Below the pieces are notes generated by a model that saw nothing but the letters and a program-made list of their open reading frames with translations, made no database searches and was not told the DNA's origin. A DNA stretch of 64,000 nt, from positions 62,001 to 126,000 of the forward strand of contig JAJPYB010000008.1 of assembly GCA_021205185.1 (NCBI GenBank), given 5' to 3'. The translations under genes and the position numbers were made by a program. The stretch comes from Ruminococcus sp. (GTDB taxonomy: Bacteria > Bacillota > Clostridia > Oscillospirales > Ruminococcaceae). Below are positions 29,526 through 40,396 of this stretch, piece after piece. The stretch's first letter is position 1; each line of letters begins with the position of its first letter.

Positions 29526-30494
29526 CTAAAGCTTGACGGAAACCTCGCCCGACGAAAGCCAGCGCTCCTCTCCACTTTCAAGCCTTACCAGAAGTCGGCA
29601 GTCGCTGTCAATTTCAAGAGCGGTACCGACGCTTTCCTTGTCGCCGCTTATAACCCGAACCCTTTTGCCGAGCAGAAACGAGCGGTCAATGTAGTCTGGT
29701 AAAAACGTCCTTTCGGGAAGATGCTCATAGAACTTCAGAAACCTATCAAGAACGCTTGCAACAAGCCTTGCTCTCGAAGCGTTTTCGTCACGCTCAAAAA
29801 TAGCTCCTGCGATATTCTTAATTTCTTCGGGAAAGCCGCCCTTCGGCTCAAAAATATTAAGACCGATTCCAACCACAGCAAAGGAAAGTCCTCCGCTTTC
29901 AACATCAGCGGAAGCTTCGGTAAGTATACCGCAAATTTTCCTGTCGCCAATATATACGTCGTTTACCCACTTTATCAAAGCTCTTTTGCCTGTTATTTCC
30001 TCTACCGCTTGCGCTACGGCAACTGCGGCGGAGGTGGTAAGCAAAAGACATTCCGAAAGCGAAAACGTCGGGCGAAGCAAAATGCTGAAGTATACTCCTG
30101 TGTTTTCCGGCGAATAAAAGCTTCTGCCAAGCCTGCCCTTGCCCTTTGTCTGGTGGGAGGAAACTACAATCGTTTTATCCCTTGCTCCCTTTGCGGCAAG
30201 CTCCTTTAAGTAGTCGTTGGTTGAGGAAACTGACTCAAGTACCTCTATCTGAAGGTCGTCAGTATTACTCATATAATGGCGAATTACTTCCTCGCTAAGT
30301 ACGTTTTCAAGATTTTTCAAGCGATAGCCCTTGTTCGTTACAGCTTCGATTTCAAAGCCGTCAGCTTCAAGCGACTTAACCGCCTTCCATATAGCGTTTC
30401 GTGAGCAGAAAAGCTCTTTCGACAGCTTTTCGCCCGATATGAAGCTTTTGTCGTTTTTTATAAGAGCCGACAACAGCTCGGATTTTATACTCAT
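29526..30494 (-). CDS. birA: bifunctional biotin--[acetyl-CoA-carboxylase] ligase/biotin operon repressor
   Basis: N-terminal HTH, SSHQTKGKGRLGRSFYSPENTGVYFS, IKWVNDVYI. Confidence 0.95.
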   Translation of the reverse strand: MSIKSELLSALIKNDKSFISGEKLSKELFCSRNAIWKAVKSLEADGFEIEAVTNKGYRLKNLENVLSEEVIRHYMSNTDDLQIEVLESVSSTNDYLKELAAKGARDKTIVVSSHQTKGKGRLGRSFYSPENTGVYFSILLRPTFSLSECLLLTTSAAVAVAQAVEEITGKRALIKWVNDVYIGDRKICGILTEASADVESGGLSFAVVGIGLNIFEPKGGFPEEIKNIAGAIFERDENASRARLVASVLDRFLKFYEHLPERTFLPDYIDRSFLLGKRVRVISGDKESVGTALEIDSDCRLLVRLESGEERWLSSGEVSVKL

Positions 30495-30999
30495 AACCGT
30501 GCACCTCGTTTAAGTACAAATAAATAATACCACGCCCTTTGGAGATTGTCAACCAAATTTCAAAAACAGGTGACAATTAAGGCGGCTTAAAAAATGCAAA
30601 AAAATAGCAGCACCGAAAACGATACTGCAAAGATAAAATAAAAAAACAATTTGTGTAGAACAAAAGAAAGGAGACAACAAAACGAATGATATTTTATATC
30701 TAAAATACCACCATTTGAATTATAGTATATTAAACTTTAAAAGTCAAGGATTTTAGGCAATGTTCATTTTTTATTAAAAAGAAATTGTCAATTTGTCCAA
30801 ATTTGGCAGTGTTTTTTTGTGAAAAACGACAATATTTCCCCCTTCATTCGACAAATTTCGCAAAACACGCCCTTTGAGGGATTTAAGAAAAGAGAGCCTT
30901 TGTCGCATAAAAAGCATTGCTTAAAACCCGATCTCAACACAATTTATGCAAAAGCTCCCTTTTCTCAAACCCCTTCTTGTTGAAAGGGTCGGGAGCGCT

Positions 31000-31209
31000 C
31001 TACTCTTCGTTTTTTACAAGAGAGCGTTCCTTAAAGTAAAGAGAAATACACCACAGAGCGCAAACGGCCACTACGATATAAATTATTCTGCTTATAAGGG
31101 AAGCTGACGAGCCGAACAGAAAGGCTATAAGGTCAAACTGAAAAATTCCGACAAGTCCCCAGTTAAGTCCTCCGATTATAAGCAAAAAGAGCGCAATTTT
31201 ATCGAGCAT
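31000..31209 (-). CDS. DUF378 domain membrane protein
   Basis: MLDKIALFLLIIGGLNWGLVGIFQFDLIAFLFG; start reassigned. Confidence 0.88.
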   Translation of the reverse strand: MLDKIALFLLIIGGLNWGLVGIFQFDLIAFLFGSSASLISRIIYIVVAVCALWCISLYFKERSLVKNEE

Positions 31210-31410
31210 ACAAATCATTCCTTTTTGAAATTTCTTCAGGCAGCTTTTGCTGCTTTCGTTAGTTATACTGCCCCGTTTTTTTGGCATTATTCACAACTAT
31301 TCAGATGTTTTTTTGTAGGAATTTTAGAAAACTTGAAATTTTCTTGAAAAGCGCAAAAAGATATGATATACTTCTATAGGTAAAACAAGAAATTTCAGGG
31401 AGGTAATGAA

Positions 31411-32427
31411 TTGACTGGCGCAGAAAAAATTATTTTCAAAGGCACTGAGTGTGTTAAGCTTAAAGCTGAATGCTACGAAGCGATAATTTGTCCGTCGCTT
31501 GGAAATCAGGTTTTAAGGCTAAGGCGAATAAAGCCCGAACCTGTATGTGAGATTTTCAGGTACAGCGACGACGTGAGCATTGATACTATAAAGGAAGCAC
31601 CTGCAATCTGGGGACTTCCGACAATGTATTTGCCAAACCGCTTTGACGGAGGAGTTATAAAAACCTCAGACAGCGTTTATAAGCTTCCGATAAACGAGCC
31701 GGACTTTGGCAACTACATTCACGGCTTTACTTATAAGCGTCCGTTTGAAATTGAAGAGATGGCAGCTGATGAGAATAACGCTTCTCTGACAGCGTCGTTT
31801 GTTTATGACAAGAGGGACGAGATGTACGAGTATTTTGACGTTGATTTTAAAATGACGATAAGGTTTGTCCTGTCAGACAACGGACTTTATCAGGAGATTA
31901 CGCTTAAAAATCTGTCGGGCAAAGCGCTGCCTGTATCAATTGCAACGCACACCTGTATAAACGCGCCGCTCGTAGCAGGCGCTAAGGAGGAAAATCTACG
32001 CCTGCGGGTGCCGATTGATAAAAGGTGTGAGCTAAGCGAGAGGTTTTTGCCGACCGAGAAGCTGATTGACCTTTCCGACTGGGATAAGGAATACAAGAGC
32101 GGCGAAAAGATTCCGACCGGACAGGTAATTGAAAACGATATGTACACCTCTTCAAGGGCGGATTTTTACGGTACTATAGTTTACGATACCGAAAACAAGC
32201 TGTCGCTCAGAAATGAAGTAAGCGAGGAGTTTAAGTTCTTTAATATGTGGAACGACTCCGGCGACAAGGGTTACTTTTGCCCTGAGCCGATGACGGCTAT
32301 GATAAATTCACCGAATTTATCTCTTGACAGAGAGATTTCAGGCTACAGAGAGATTTCAGGCTACAGAGAGCTTTTGGGCGGCGAGGAATTTTCCTGTCAC
32401 CAAAGCTTTGAAATTGTAAAGGAGTAG
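31411..32427 (+). CDS. aldose 1-epimerase-like protein
   Basis: Galactose mutarotase-like beta-sandwich pattern; tentative fold call. Confidence 0.65.
   Translation: MTGAEKIIFKGTECVKLKAECYEAIICPSLGNQVLRLRRIKPEPVCEIFRYSDDVSIDTIKEAPAIWGLPTMYLPNRFDGGVIKTSDSVYKLPINEPDFGNYIHGFTYKRPFEIEEMAADENNASLTASFVYDKRDEMYEYFDVDFKMTIRFVLSDNGLYQEITLKNLSGKALPVSIATHTCINAPLVAGAKEENLRLRVPIDKRCELSERFLPTEKLIDLSDWDKEYKSGEKIPTGQVIENDMYTSSRADFYGTIVYDTENKLSLRNEVSEEFKFFNMWNDSGDKGYFCPEPMTAMINSPNLSLDREISGYREISGYRELLGGEEFSCHQSFEIVKE
32329..32364 (+). repeat. Exact 18-bp in-frame tandem duplication
   Basis: AGAGAGATTTCAGGCTAC x2 encoding REISGY REISGY. Confidence 0.95.
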
Positions 32428-32431
32428 CGTT

Positions 32432-32626
32432 ATGAAGAATAAAAACAAAAGATTTGTCAAAACCTCGTCAAGCTCTATCGGACTCAGCACGGTTATGACT
32501 TTAGTCGACAGAGAAACAGGAGTAGAATATGCGGTGTTGACCTCGGGATATAGTTCAACGCTCACGCCGCTTATCAGATCAGACGGTACACCGAAAACGG
32601 TAAGCGTTTCGAATTTTGAAGAATAA
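32432..32626 (+). CDS. small DUF6440-like protein
   Basis: MTLVDRETGVEYAVLTSGYSSTLTPLIRSDGTPK. Confidence 0.7.
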   Translation: MKNKNKRFVKTSSSSIGLSTVMTLVDRETGVEYAVLTSGYSSTLTPLIRSDGTPKTVSVSNFEE

Positions 32627-32650
32627 ATTACAAAGGAGTTTAAAAGCACT

Positions 32651-35101
32651 ATGAAGTACGGACATTTTGACGACGTAAATAAGGAGTATGTCATCACCGA
32701 CCCTAAAACCCCATATCCGTGGATTAACTATCTCGGAACTCAGGAGTTTTTCTCACTTATTTCAAACACAGCAGGCGGTTATCACTTTTACAAGGACGCA
32801 AGGCTTAGAAGAATAACCCGTTACCGCTATAACAATGTACCTGTTGACGTTGGCGGAAGATATTTTTACATCAAAGACGGAGACACTATCTGGAATCCCG
32901 GCTGGAGTCCTGTAAAGTGTGAGCTTGATAGCTACTGCTGCCGCCACGGTATGGGATATACTATTATCAAGGGCGAAAAGAATCAGGTGAGCGCAGAGGC
33001 TACCTTCTTTGTTCCTCAGGACTTTAACGGCGAGGTTCAAAAGGTTGTAATCAAGAACAATTCTGACAAGGCGAAGAGCTTAAAGCTTTTCTCGTTTGTT
33101 GAGTGGTGCCTTTGGGACGCTCAGGACGATTCCACCAATTTCCAGAGAAACTTTAACACAGGCGAGGTTGAAATTGAAGGCTCGACAATTTACCACAAGA
33201 CTGAATATAAGGAAAGAAGAGATCACTTCGCTTTCTATACTGTAAACTCACCGATTGACGGATACGATACCGACAGAGAAGCGTTTATCGGTCTTTATAA
33301 CGGCTTTGAAAACCCACAGTGCGTAGTAGCAGGAGAAGCTTCAAATTCAGTAGCTGACGGCTGGTCGCCTGTCGCTTCACATATGATTAACATTTCTCTT
33401 GAGCCGAACGAGGAAAAGGCGTTTGTGTTCCTTCTGGGTTATGTTGAAAACGGCAAGGACAAGTGGGACGAAAACGGCGGAATGAACAAGAGCAAGGCTT
33501 ACTCTATGATGGAAGCTATGAATACTGTCGAAAAGGCTGACGCAGCTTTAGAGGACCTGAAGAACACCTGGAACGAGCTTTTGTCGAAGTATTCCGTTTC
33601 AACTCCTGACGACAAGATGAACAGAATGGTAAACATCTGGAATCAGTATCAATGTATGGTTACATTTAATATGAGCCGCTCGGCTTCTTATTTTGAAAGC
33701 GGTATCGGCAGAGGTATGGGCTTCAGAGATTCAAACCAAGACCTTTTAGGATTTGTTCATCAGATTCCTGACAGAGCAAGACAGCGTCTTATCGACCTTG
33801 CTGCAACACAGTTCGAGGACGGAGGCTGCTACCACCAGTATCAGCCGCTTACCAAGAGAGGAAACGACGAGATAGGCGGAGATTTTTCGGACGACCCGCT
33901 ATGGATGATTCTGGCGGTTGCGCAGTACATTAAGGAATCTGGCGACTGGGGATTGCTCGACGAGCAGGTTCCTTATGATAACGACGAGGCGAGAGCTAAG
34001 CCGATGATGCACCACCTTACTCAGTCGTTCTATCATATTGTTGACAATCTGGGCCCTCACGGACTTCCTCTTGCTATGAGAGCCGACTGGAACGATTGCA
34101 TCAATCTTTCCTGCTTCTCGGATACTCCAGGCGAGAGCTTCCAGACATCTACATCTCCGAAGTACGGAGAGCAAAAGTACAGCCGTGTTGCAGAGAGCGT
34201 AATGGTTGGCGGTATGTTTACGTTTATTGGACCTGAATACGTTTCAATCTGCCGCTATCTGGGAATGAACGACGAGGCTGACAGGGCGCAGGCTGAAATT
34301 GATAAAATGGCGAAGAATCTGCTGGAGTACGGCTTTGACGGCGAGTGGTTTATAAGAGCTTATGATGACTTCGGTAGAAAAATGGGCTCTCACGAATGTG
34401 AGGAGGGTAAAATCTTTATCGAGCCACAGGGCTTTTGCGTAATGAGCGGAATTGGCAAGGAGCAGGGATTTGATATTAAAACTCTCGACAGCGTTGACAA
34501 GTATTTAAATTCAAAGTACGGACTTGTGCTTAACAATCCTCCGTTTACAAAGTATTATATCGAGTATGGTGAAATTTCCACCTACCCTGGCGGATATAAG
34601 GAAAACGCTGGAATATTCTGCCACAACAACGCATGGATTATCTGTGCAGAAGCGTTTGTCGGACGTGGTGACAAGGCTTATGAGTATTACTCAAAGATTG
34701 CTCCTGCTTATCTTGAGGACATTTCAGACATTCACCGCACAGAGCCTTATGTTTACGCACAGATGATTGCCGGAAAGGACGCTAAGCGTCACGGCGAGGC
34801 TAAAAACAGCTGGCTGACAGGAACTGCCGCATGGAACTTTGTAGCTGTTTCGCAGTATATTCTTGGAATTATTCCTGATTACGACGGACTTAAAATCGAC
34901 CCTTCGATTCCAAAGGCGTGGGACGGCTTTACGGCGGTCAGAAAGTTCAGAGGAGCGGAGTATTGCATAACTGTTAAAAACCCTGAGCATATTTCAAAGG
35001 GAATTAAGTCCGTAAGCGTCAACGGCGAAGCAATAGAGGGCAATATCCTGCCCGTTCTGGCAAGCGGTAGCAAAGCTTGCGTTGAGGTTGTAATGGGTTA
35101 G
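32651..35101 (+). CDS. GH94 cellobiose/oligosaccharide phosphorylase
   Basis: [67 protein letters not shown]. Confidence 0.93.
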   Translation: MKYGHFDDVNKEYVITDPKTPYPWINYLGTQEFFSLISNTAGGYHFYKDARLRRITRYRYNNVPVDVGGRYFYIKDGDTIWNPGWSPVKCELDSYCCRHGMGYTIIKGEKNQVSAEATFFVPQDFNGEVQKVVIKNNSDKAKSLKLFSFVEWCLWDAQDDSTNFQRNFNTGEVEIEGSTIYHKTEYKERRDHFAFYTVNSPIDGYDTDREAFIGLYNGFENPQCVVAGEASNSVADGWSPVASHMINISLEPNEEKAFVFLLGYVENGKDKWDENGGMNKSKAYSMMEAMNTVEKADAALEDLKNTWNELLSKYSVSTPDDKMNRMVNIWNQYQCMVTFNMSRSASYFESGIGRGMGFRDSNQDLLGFVHQIPDRARQRLIDLAATQFEDGGCYHQYQPLTKRGNDEIGGDFSDDPLWMILAVAQYIKESGDWGLLDEQVPYDNDEARAKPMMHHLTQSFYHIVDNLGPHGLPLAMRADWNDCINLSCFSDTPGESFQTSTSPKYGEQKYSRVAESVMVGGMFTFIGPEYVSICRYLGMNDEADRAQAEIDKMAKNLLEYGFDGEWFIRAYDDFGRKMGSHECEEGKIFIEPQGFCVMSGIGKEQGFDIKTLDSVDKYLNSKYGLVLNNPPFTKYYIEYGEISTYPGGYKENAGIFCHNNAWIICAEAFVGRGDKAYEYYSKIAPAYLEDISDIHRTEPYVYAQMIAGKDAKRHGEAKNSWLTGTAAWNFVAVSQYILGIIPDYDGLKIDPSIPKAWDGFTAVRKFRGAEYCITVKNPEHISKGIKSVSVNGEAIEGNILPVLASGSKACVEVVMG

Positions 35102-35135
35102 ATTTTACTCACAATTTACTGAAAATGCTAAAACA

Positions 35136-35168
35136 CCTTGCACGATGAGTCGTGCAGGGCGTTTTTTT
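35136..35168 (+). terminator. Terminator of the GH94 gene
   Basis: CCTTGCACGAtgaGTCGTGCAGGGC then TTTTTTT. Confidence 0.8.
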
Positions 35169-35562
35169 GCACAATTAACGGGGTTTTTGTTGAAACATCT
35201 GAAAGACTAAGTACAAACCCCCATATTTTGTATTTTAAATGCGGACAAGCGGATTTGTAAATAGGCTAAATACACAAATATTTGTGGTTTTTTTGTGCAG
35301 ATTCAACAGAAATTTCCAAAGGCGAGGTTGTTGAAAACCTCTTGATTTTTAAACAATTTAGAGCTGGGACCTTTGAAAATTGTTTAAAACTCTGTTGAAA
35401 CCGTTTAAAACTGAGCTATTTTGGGGCGAGTTTTCAACACTTTAAAAGGATTTTTCAACAACTGTACGCTTTTTCGCCCTAATGCTCGTCAGATTTAACA
35501 GACCACAATATCTTGTGTTTAAAAAAACCGCCCGAAGGCGGCATTTTAAGTTTAATGTTATT

Positions 35563-36381
35563 TTATTGGAGTGCTGGCGACATACCAAGATCTTCACATA
35601 AATCGTGTATAACTCCCATTTTGCAGGCATCCTTGCACTTTCCGCAGTTTATACACTTCGTGTAGTCGATTTTAGCGAAGTTGTTCTCAACCTTTATCGC
35701 GCCCGTTTCGCAAGCTCGCTCGCACATTTTACAGCCGATACAGCCGCTCTTGCAAACGCTTCGTGTGATTTTACCGATAGCAGTAGATGAGCATTTAACC
35801 TCGTAGCGAAGCTCAGCGGGACGAATCTCAATAATGTTCTTTGGGCAGACATCCGCGCACTTTCCGCAGCCGGTGCAGAGCGTTTTGTTGATGACGGAAA
35901 CGCCGTTTACAATGCTTATAGCGTTGTTGTCGCAGACCTCTACGCAATCACCGTAGCCAAGACAGCCGTTTGTGCACATTTTACTTCCTCTGAAAAACTG
36001 TGCCGCTGCAAGGCAGGATTGCATTCCGTTGTATTCAAATCTTCTCTTTGCCTGATCCCGTCCGCCGGCGCGCTTTACAAACGCTACCTGACGTGATTTG
36101 GCTTCAACCTCAATTCCTAAAATCTCGCCAATTTTCTTAGCGGCGTCCTCTCCGCCCGGACGGCAGAGGTTTGGCGCTTCGCCGTTTTTGAGTATTGCTT
36201 CGGCATAAGCGTTACAGCCGGTAAAGCCGCAGGCTCCGCAGTTTACCTGAGGAAGCGCTTCCTGCAAGGCTTCAAGGCGTTCGTCCTGCTTGACGAAAAA
36301 GACCTTTGAAGCGACGGTCAGCAAAACGCCAGCGAGAATTGCTAAAGCAATAAATAATATTATCGGAAGAATATATTCCAT
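35563..36381 (-). CDS. rnfB: Rnf electron transport complex subunit B
   Basis: NCGACGFTGCNAYAEAI plus multiple CxxCxxCxxxC clusters. Confidence 0.96.
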   Translation of the reverse strand: MEYILPIILFIALAILAGVLLTVASKVFFVKQDERLEALQEALPQVNCGACGFTGCNAYAEAILKNGEAPNLCRPGGEDAAKKIGEILGIEVEAKSRQVAFVKRAGGRDQAKRRFEYNGMQSCLAAAQFFRGSKMCTNGCLGYGDCVEVCDNNAISIVNGVSVINKTLCTGCGKCADVCPKNIIEIRPAELRYEVKCSSTAIGKITRSVCKSGCIGCKMCERACETGAIKVENNFAKIDYTKCINCGKCKDACKMGVIHDLCEDLGMSPALQ

Positions 36382-36402
36382 TCAGATTACTCCCCTCTTT
36401 AG

Positions 36403-36981
36403 TTAGCTGAAAAGTCCGCCAAAGCCCATAAAGCTCAGTGAAACTATACTTGCGGCGATTAACGTAGACGGAACTCCCTTGAACATTTCGGGAATGCTGT
36501 CTGTTGAGTCGATTTTCTGGCGAACTCCAGAAAACAGCAGCAAAGCTAATGTGAAGCCGACGCCGGTTCCGAGTGCGTTTACCATAGCTTCTGCAAAGGT
36601 GTAGCCCTCGTCGATGTTTGTAATTGTAACTCCGAGTACAGCGCAGTTTGTCGTAATAAGCGGAAGGTAAACTCCAAGCGCCTTGTAAAGCGGCGGCATA
36701 ACCTTCTTTAATACAATCTCAACGAGCTGTACAAACAAAGCGATAAGCAAAATAAACGCTACCGTTTTCAGATATTCAGCGTTTAAATATTCCAAAAGTT
36801 GGTATACGGGATATGTAACGGCAGTAGCGCAAAGCATTACAAAAATTACCGCTACGCCCATTCCAAGACAGTTCTTTAAAACCTTTGAAACGCCGAGGAA
36901 TGGACAAATTCCCATAAACTGTGAGAGAACTACGTTGTTGACGAGTACCGCCGACAGCATTATAACTATAAGCTTAACCAT
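36403..36981 (-). CDS. rnfA: Rnf complex subunit A
   Basis: VLSQFMGICPFLGVSK; six-TM pattern. Confidence 0.95.
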   Translation of the reverse strand: MVKLIVIMLSAVLVNNVVLSQFMGICPFLGVSKVLKNCLGMGVAVIFVMLCATAVTYPVYQLLEYLNAEYLKTVAFILLIALFVQLVEIVLKKVMPPLYKALGVYLPLITTNCAVLGVTITNIDEGYTFAEAMVNALGTGVGFTLALLLFSGVRQKIDSTDSIPEMFKGVPSTLIAASIVSLSFMGFGGLFS

Positions 36982-37675
36982 TAGTTACCCCTCCCTTTTT
37001 TAAGCGTTCGCAGTTTTTCATATTCGGACAGCCGCTGCAGCCGATTTCCTTCGGCGGCTTTTTGTGTTTTAGCTTGTTGACGACGGCAATTATAACGCCG
37101 AGCGTGAAAAAGCCTCCTGCCGGAAGGATAAATACAGTCATCGGAGAGTCTGCTAAAAACGGAATCTCAAAGCCGAAGATCGTACCGCTTCCTAAAATTT
37201 CTCTTACCGAGCCCATCAGAGTAAGCGAAAGGGTAAAACCAAGTCCCATTCCAAGTCCATCAAGAGCGGACGGCAAAACCTTGTTTTTGCTGGCAAACAC
37301 TTCGGCTCTTCCTAAAATGATACAGTTTACCGTGATAAGCGACAGGAAGATTCCTAAGCTGTCGTAAAGCGACGGCAGAAAGCCTTCGAGCAAAAATTCT
37401 ATAAGAGTCACAAATCCTGCAATTATTACAATATAGCAGGGAAGTCGAACCGTGTCGGGTATAACCTTTTTAAGCAGCGATATAACAACATTTGAGCAGA
37501 GAAGTACGAATGTGGTCGCAAGACCCATTCCGATTCCGTTTGAAGCCTGAGTTGTTACCGCAAGCGTCGGACACATTCCTAAAAGTGTAACAAGAGTAGG
37601 GTTTTCCTTTATAAAGCCCTTTGTAAATTCCTTTAAATTGCTCATATTAACCCTCCTTGTCTGCTTCGAGCGCAA
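36974..37675 (-). CDS. rnfE: Rnf complex subunit E
   Basis: KGFIKENPTLVTLLGMCPTLAVTTQASNGIGMG. Confidence 0.95.
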   Translation of the reverse strand: MRSKQTRRVNMSNLKEFTKGFIKENPTLVTLLGMCPTLAVTTQASNGIGMGLATTFVLLCSNVVISLLKKVIPDTVRLPCYIVIIAGFVTLIEFLLEGFLPSLYDSLGIFLSLITVNCIILGRAEVFASKNKVLPSALDGLGMGLGFTLSLTLMGSVREILGSGTIFGFEIPFLADSPMTVFILPAGGFFTLGVIIAVVNKLKHKKPPKEIGCSGCPNMKNCERLKKGGVTNG

Positions 37676-38219
37676 GCTTTACAGCGGTTTTAAGTCCTGT
37701 TGACGAAAATGTAGCGCCTGTAACAGCGTCTGTTTCGTCAACCTCAGTATCGCTTGAAACGCCCTCGTAGCTGCTTAGATATTCAGCGTCGTTTACCTTT
37801 GTTCCAAGTCCCGGAGTTTCTCCGCAGGAAACGAAGGAAATTCCTTCAACCTCGCCGTCCTTGATTCCGATAAGAACGTGAATACCGTCTGAGCTGTATC
37901 CGTCGGTTGTTATTTCGTAAACGCAAAGACCGTCCTCACCGTCAATTATACTTGTAATTCCCTCAAAGCTACGGGAGGAAACGCTATATTCTCCGTCGCC
38001 AAAGGTAGAAACTAGCGTGTCGTTTAAAGTCTTAGCGTTTGTTTCAGCGATTGCGTCCTTTGTTATGTAGTTTACAAAAACAAGCGCGCCTGAAATCACT
38101 ATACAGATTATAGCCAGCACCAAGGTTGGCATAAACATTTCCTTTTTAGTCATCAGCGCCACCTGCTTTCTTTTCAGCCTTTTTAGCGCCGAAAGGTCTT
38201 GACTTTGTAGCCATATCAA
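37647..38219 (-). CDS. rnfG: Rnf complex subunit G
   Basis: DAVTGATFSSTGLKTAV flavinylation motif. Confidence 0.94.
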   Translation of the reverse strand: MIWLQSQDLSALKRLKRKQVALMTKKEMFMPTLVLAIICIVISGALVFVNYITKDAIAETNAKTLNDTLVSTFGDGEYSVSSRSFEGITSIIDGEDGLCVYEITTDGYSSDGIHVLIGIKDGEVEGISFVSCGETPGLGTKVNDAEYLSSYEGVSSDTEVDETDAVTGATFSSTGLKTAVKLALEADKEG

Positions 38220-39087
38220 TAAACGGCGTCACAATGTTCATAAACAGTATCGCAAAGGATACGCCCTCGGCCATTGAGCAATAAAATCTTATCACGCAGG
38301 TGATAATTCCACAGCCAATACCGAAAATAAGCTTACCGAGTGTAGTCACAGGAGTTGTAACATAGTCTGTCGCCATAAATACAGCTCCAAGCATTACGCC
38401 GCCGGAAAGAATCTGGTAAACAGGGTCCTCGCCTACAAGAAAGGAAAAAATCATAACCGAGCCTAAAAACGCAAGCGGCGTAACAGGCGATATAACCTTT
38501 ACTGCAACGAGATAAATTCCGCCGATTAAAATAGCAAGAGCGCAAACCTCGCCGATGGTTCCGCCACAGTTACCCAAAAGCAAATCGAGGTAGTCCTCGC
38601 TTTTGGTAACAAGCGGCGTTGCTGACGCTACAGCGTCTGCGTCATTGTAGTAAAACGGCTGTACCCAGTTTGTCATAGCGCTTGTAAAGGAAAGCATCAA
38701 AACGATTCTTCCGACAATGGCAGGGTTAGCAAAATTCTTGCCCAAGCCTCCGAAAAGCTCCTTTACAACACAGATTGAAACAAATGAACCTATAGCCGCC
38801 ATCCAGAACGGCAGCGTAACGGGAAGGTTGAGCGCAAGCAGTATTCCCGTAACTACAGCAGACAGGTCGTCGATTGTGGTTTTTTTCTTCATTACAATAC
38901 AGCATAGCGCTTCCCAGACGACCGAGCAAGCGGTTGTGACAAGCACGAGCATTAACGCACGAAGTCCGAAGATTATAGTCGCCGCAACGATTGCTGGTAT
39001 AAGAGCTATAATAACGTGAAGCATAACGCTTTGAGTGGTTCGTGATGACGCTCTGTGCGGAGAAGAATATACATTTAAATTTTCCAT
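38146..39087 (-). CDS. rnfD: Rnf complex subunit D
   Basis: Polytopic NqrB/RnfD; MATDYVTTPVT motif. Confidence 0.95.
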   Translation of the reverse strand: MENLNVYSSPHRASSRTTQSVMLHVIIALIPAIVAATIIFGLRALMLVLVTTACSVVWEALCCIVMKKKTTIDDLSAVVTGILLALNLPVTLPFWMAAIGSFVSICVVKELFGGLGKNFANPAIVGRIVLMLSFTSAMTNWVQPFYYNDADAVASATPLVTKSEDYLDLLLGNCGGTIGEVCALAILIGGIYLVAVKVISPVTPLAFLGSVMIFSFLVGEDPVYQILSGGVMLGAVFMATDYVTTPVTTLGKLIFGIGCGIITCVIRFYCSMAEGVSFAILFMNIVTPFIDMATKSRPFGAKKAEKKAGGADD

Positions 39088-39091
39088 TATC

Positions 39092-40387
39092 TCACCCCTT
39101 GTTCCTTGGCATTAAAAGCCGCTTTGCAAGCTGATTCGTTTCAGCGAGATTTCTCTTGGCAGGGCAAACATAAGTACAGCTTCCACAATTCATACAAAGG
39201 TTTACCTTTAAAGCCTTTAAAGCGTCAAGGTCGCCGCTCTTGTAAGCCTTTTCAATCTCGCAGGGCATCAGCCCTAACGGACAGGCGTTTATACAGCTTG
39301 CGCATCTTATACAAGCGGTCTGCTTGTCTTTTCTTTGCTCCTTGAAGGCTAAAACAGCGTTGTTTGTTTTTGTAATCGGAAGAAAGCTGTCGTGAGCGCA
39401 TTGCCCCATCATCATTCCGCCTAAGATAAGACGCTTTGTTTTTTCCTCGTCGGTTTTGCAAAATTTAAGCAGGTCGTCAACAACTGTGCCTATTGGAACT
39501 ATCAGGTTTTTAGGTTCTGATACCGTTTCGCCGTCAACCGTTATTCTCTTTGAAATAAGCGGCATACCGGTTTTTAAATAGCTGTTTATAAACGCCGCAG
39601 AGGATACGTTCATTACGACAACGCCGACGCTTGAGGGAAGCTCGCCCTCTTTTACAACTCTCTTTACTGTGTTGTAAATAATTACCTTTTCAGCTCCTTG
39701 AGGATATGACGAGCGAAGCGGGAATATGCTGATGTTGCTTTCCCCTTCCGTCTTTTCACGAAGTGTCTTTATAGCCTGCGGCTTGTTGTCCTCAACGGCT
39801 ATTATAGCCTTTTCGATTCCCAGCATTTTTAAAACTGTGCGGACGCCGTCAAGCACGCCGTCTGTGTTTTCAATCATTTCACGATAGTCGCTCGTTATGT
39901 AAGGTTCGCATTCCGCCGCATTTATAATAAGCGTATCGACAGGCGTTTCGTCAGGATTGTAGTTAAGCTTGATGTGAGTTGGAAAGCCTGCTCCGCCAAG
40001 TCCTACAAGTCCGCTTGCTTTTACTGCCGATATAAACTCCTCACGGTTTGTAACCTGAGGCGGCATAATGCTTGGGTGAGGAGTAAACTTGCCGTCAGAC
40101 TCGATGTCAACGCACTTTACTACCGCACCGTTTGACGTCAGGTATTCAGAAAAGCCTGTTACCTTGCCTGATACGCTTGAATGTATCGGGCAGGAAAACG
40201 CAGCGTCCGAGCCGCCGATTTTTTGTCCGACAAAAACCTCCTCGTCAACGGAAACGAGCGGAGCGTTCGGTGCGCCCATTCCCTGACTTAGCGGAATTTT
40301 TACTTTTTGCGGCAAAAATCTTTCCGAAGGCATATTCTCGGTGTTTTTGGAATGCTTGATAAATATCCTGTTAAGTCCCAAAATCAA
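39092..40387 (-). CDS. rnfC: Rnf complex subunit C
   Basis: GLGGAGFPTHIKLN; two CxxCxxCxxxCP clusters. Confidence 0.96.
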   Translation of the reverse strand: MILGLNRIFIKHSKNTENMPSERFLPQKVKIPLSQGMGAPNAPLVSVDEEVFVGQKIGGSDAAFSCPIHSSVSGKVTGFSEYLTSNGAVVKCVDIESDGKFTPHPSIMPPQVTNREEFISAVKASGLVGLGGAGFPTHIKLNYNPDETPVDTLIINAAECEPYITSDYREMIENTDGVLDGVRTVLKMLGIEKAIIAVEDNKPQAIKTLREKTEGESNISIFPLRSSYPQGAEKVIIYNTVKRVVKEGELPSSVGVVVMNVSSAAFINSYLKTGMPLISKRITVDGETVSEPKNLIVPIGTVVDDLLKFCKTDEEKTKRLILGGMMMGQCAHDSFLPITKTNNAVLAFKEQRKDKQTACIRCASCINACPLGLMPCEIEKAYKSGDLDALKALKVNLCMNCGSCTYVCPAKRNLAETNQLAKRLLMPRNKG

Positions 40388-40396
40388 TGTCCCCCT

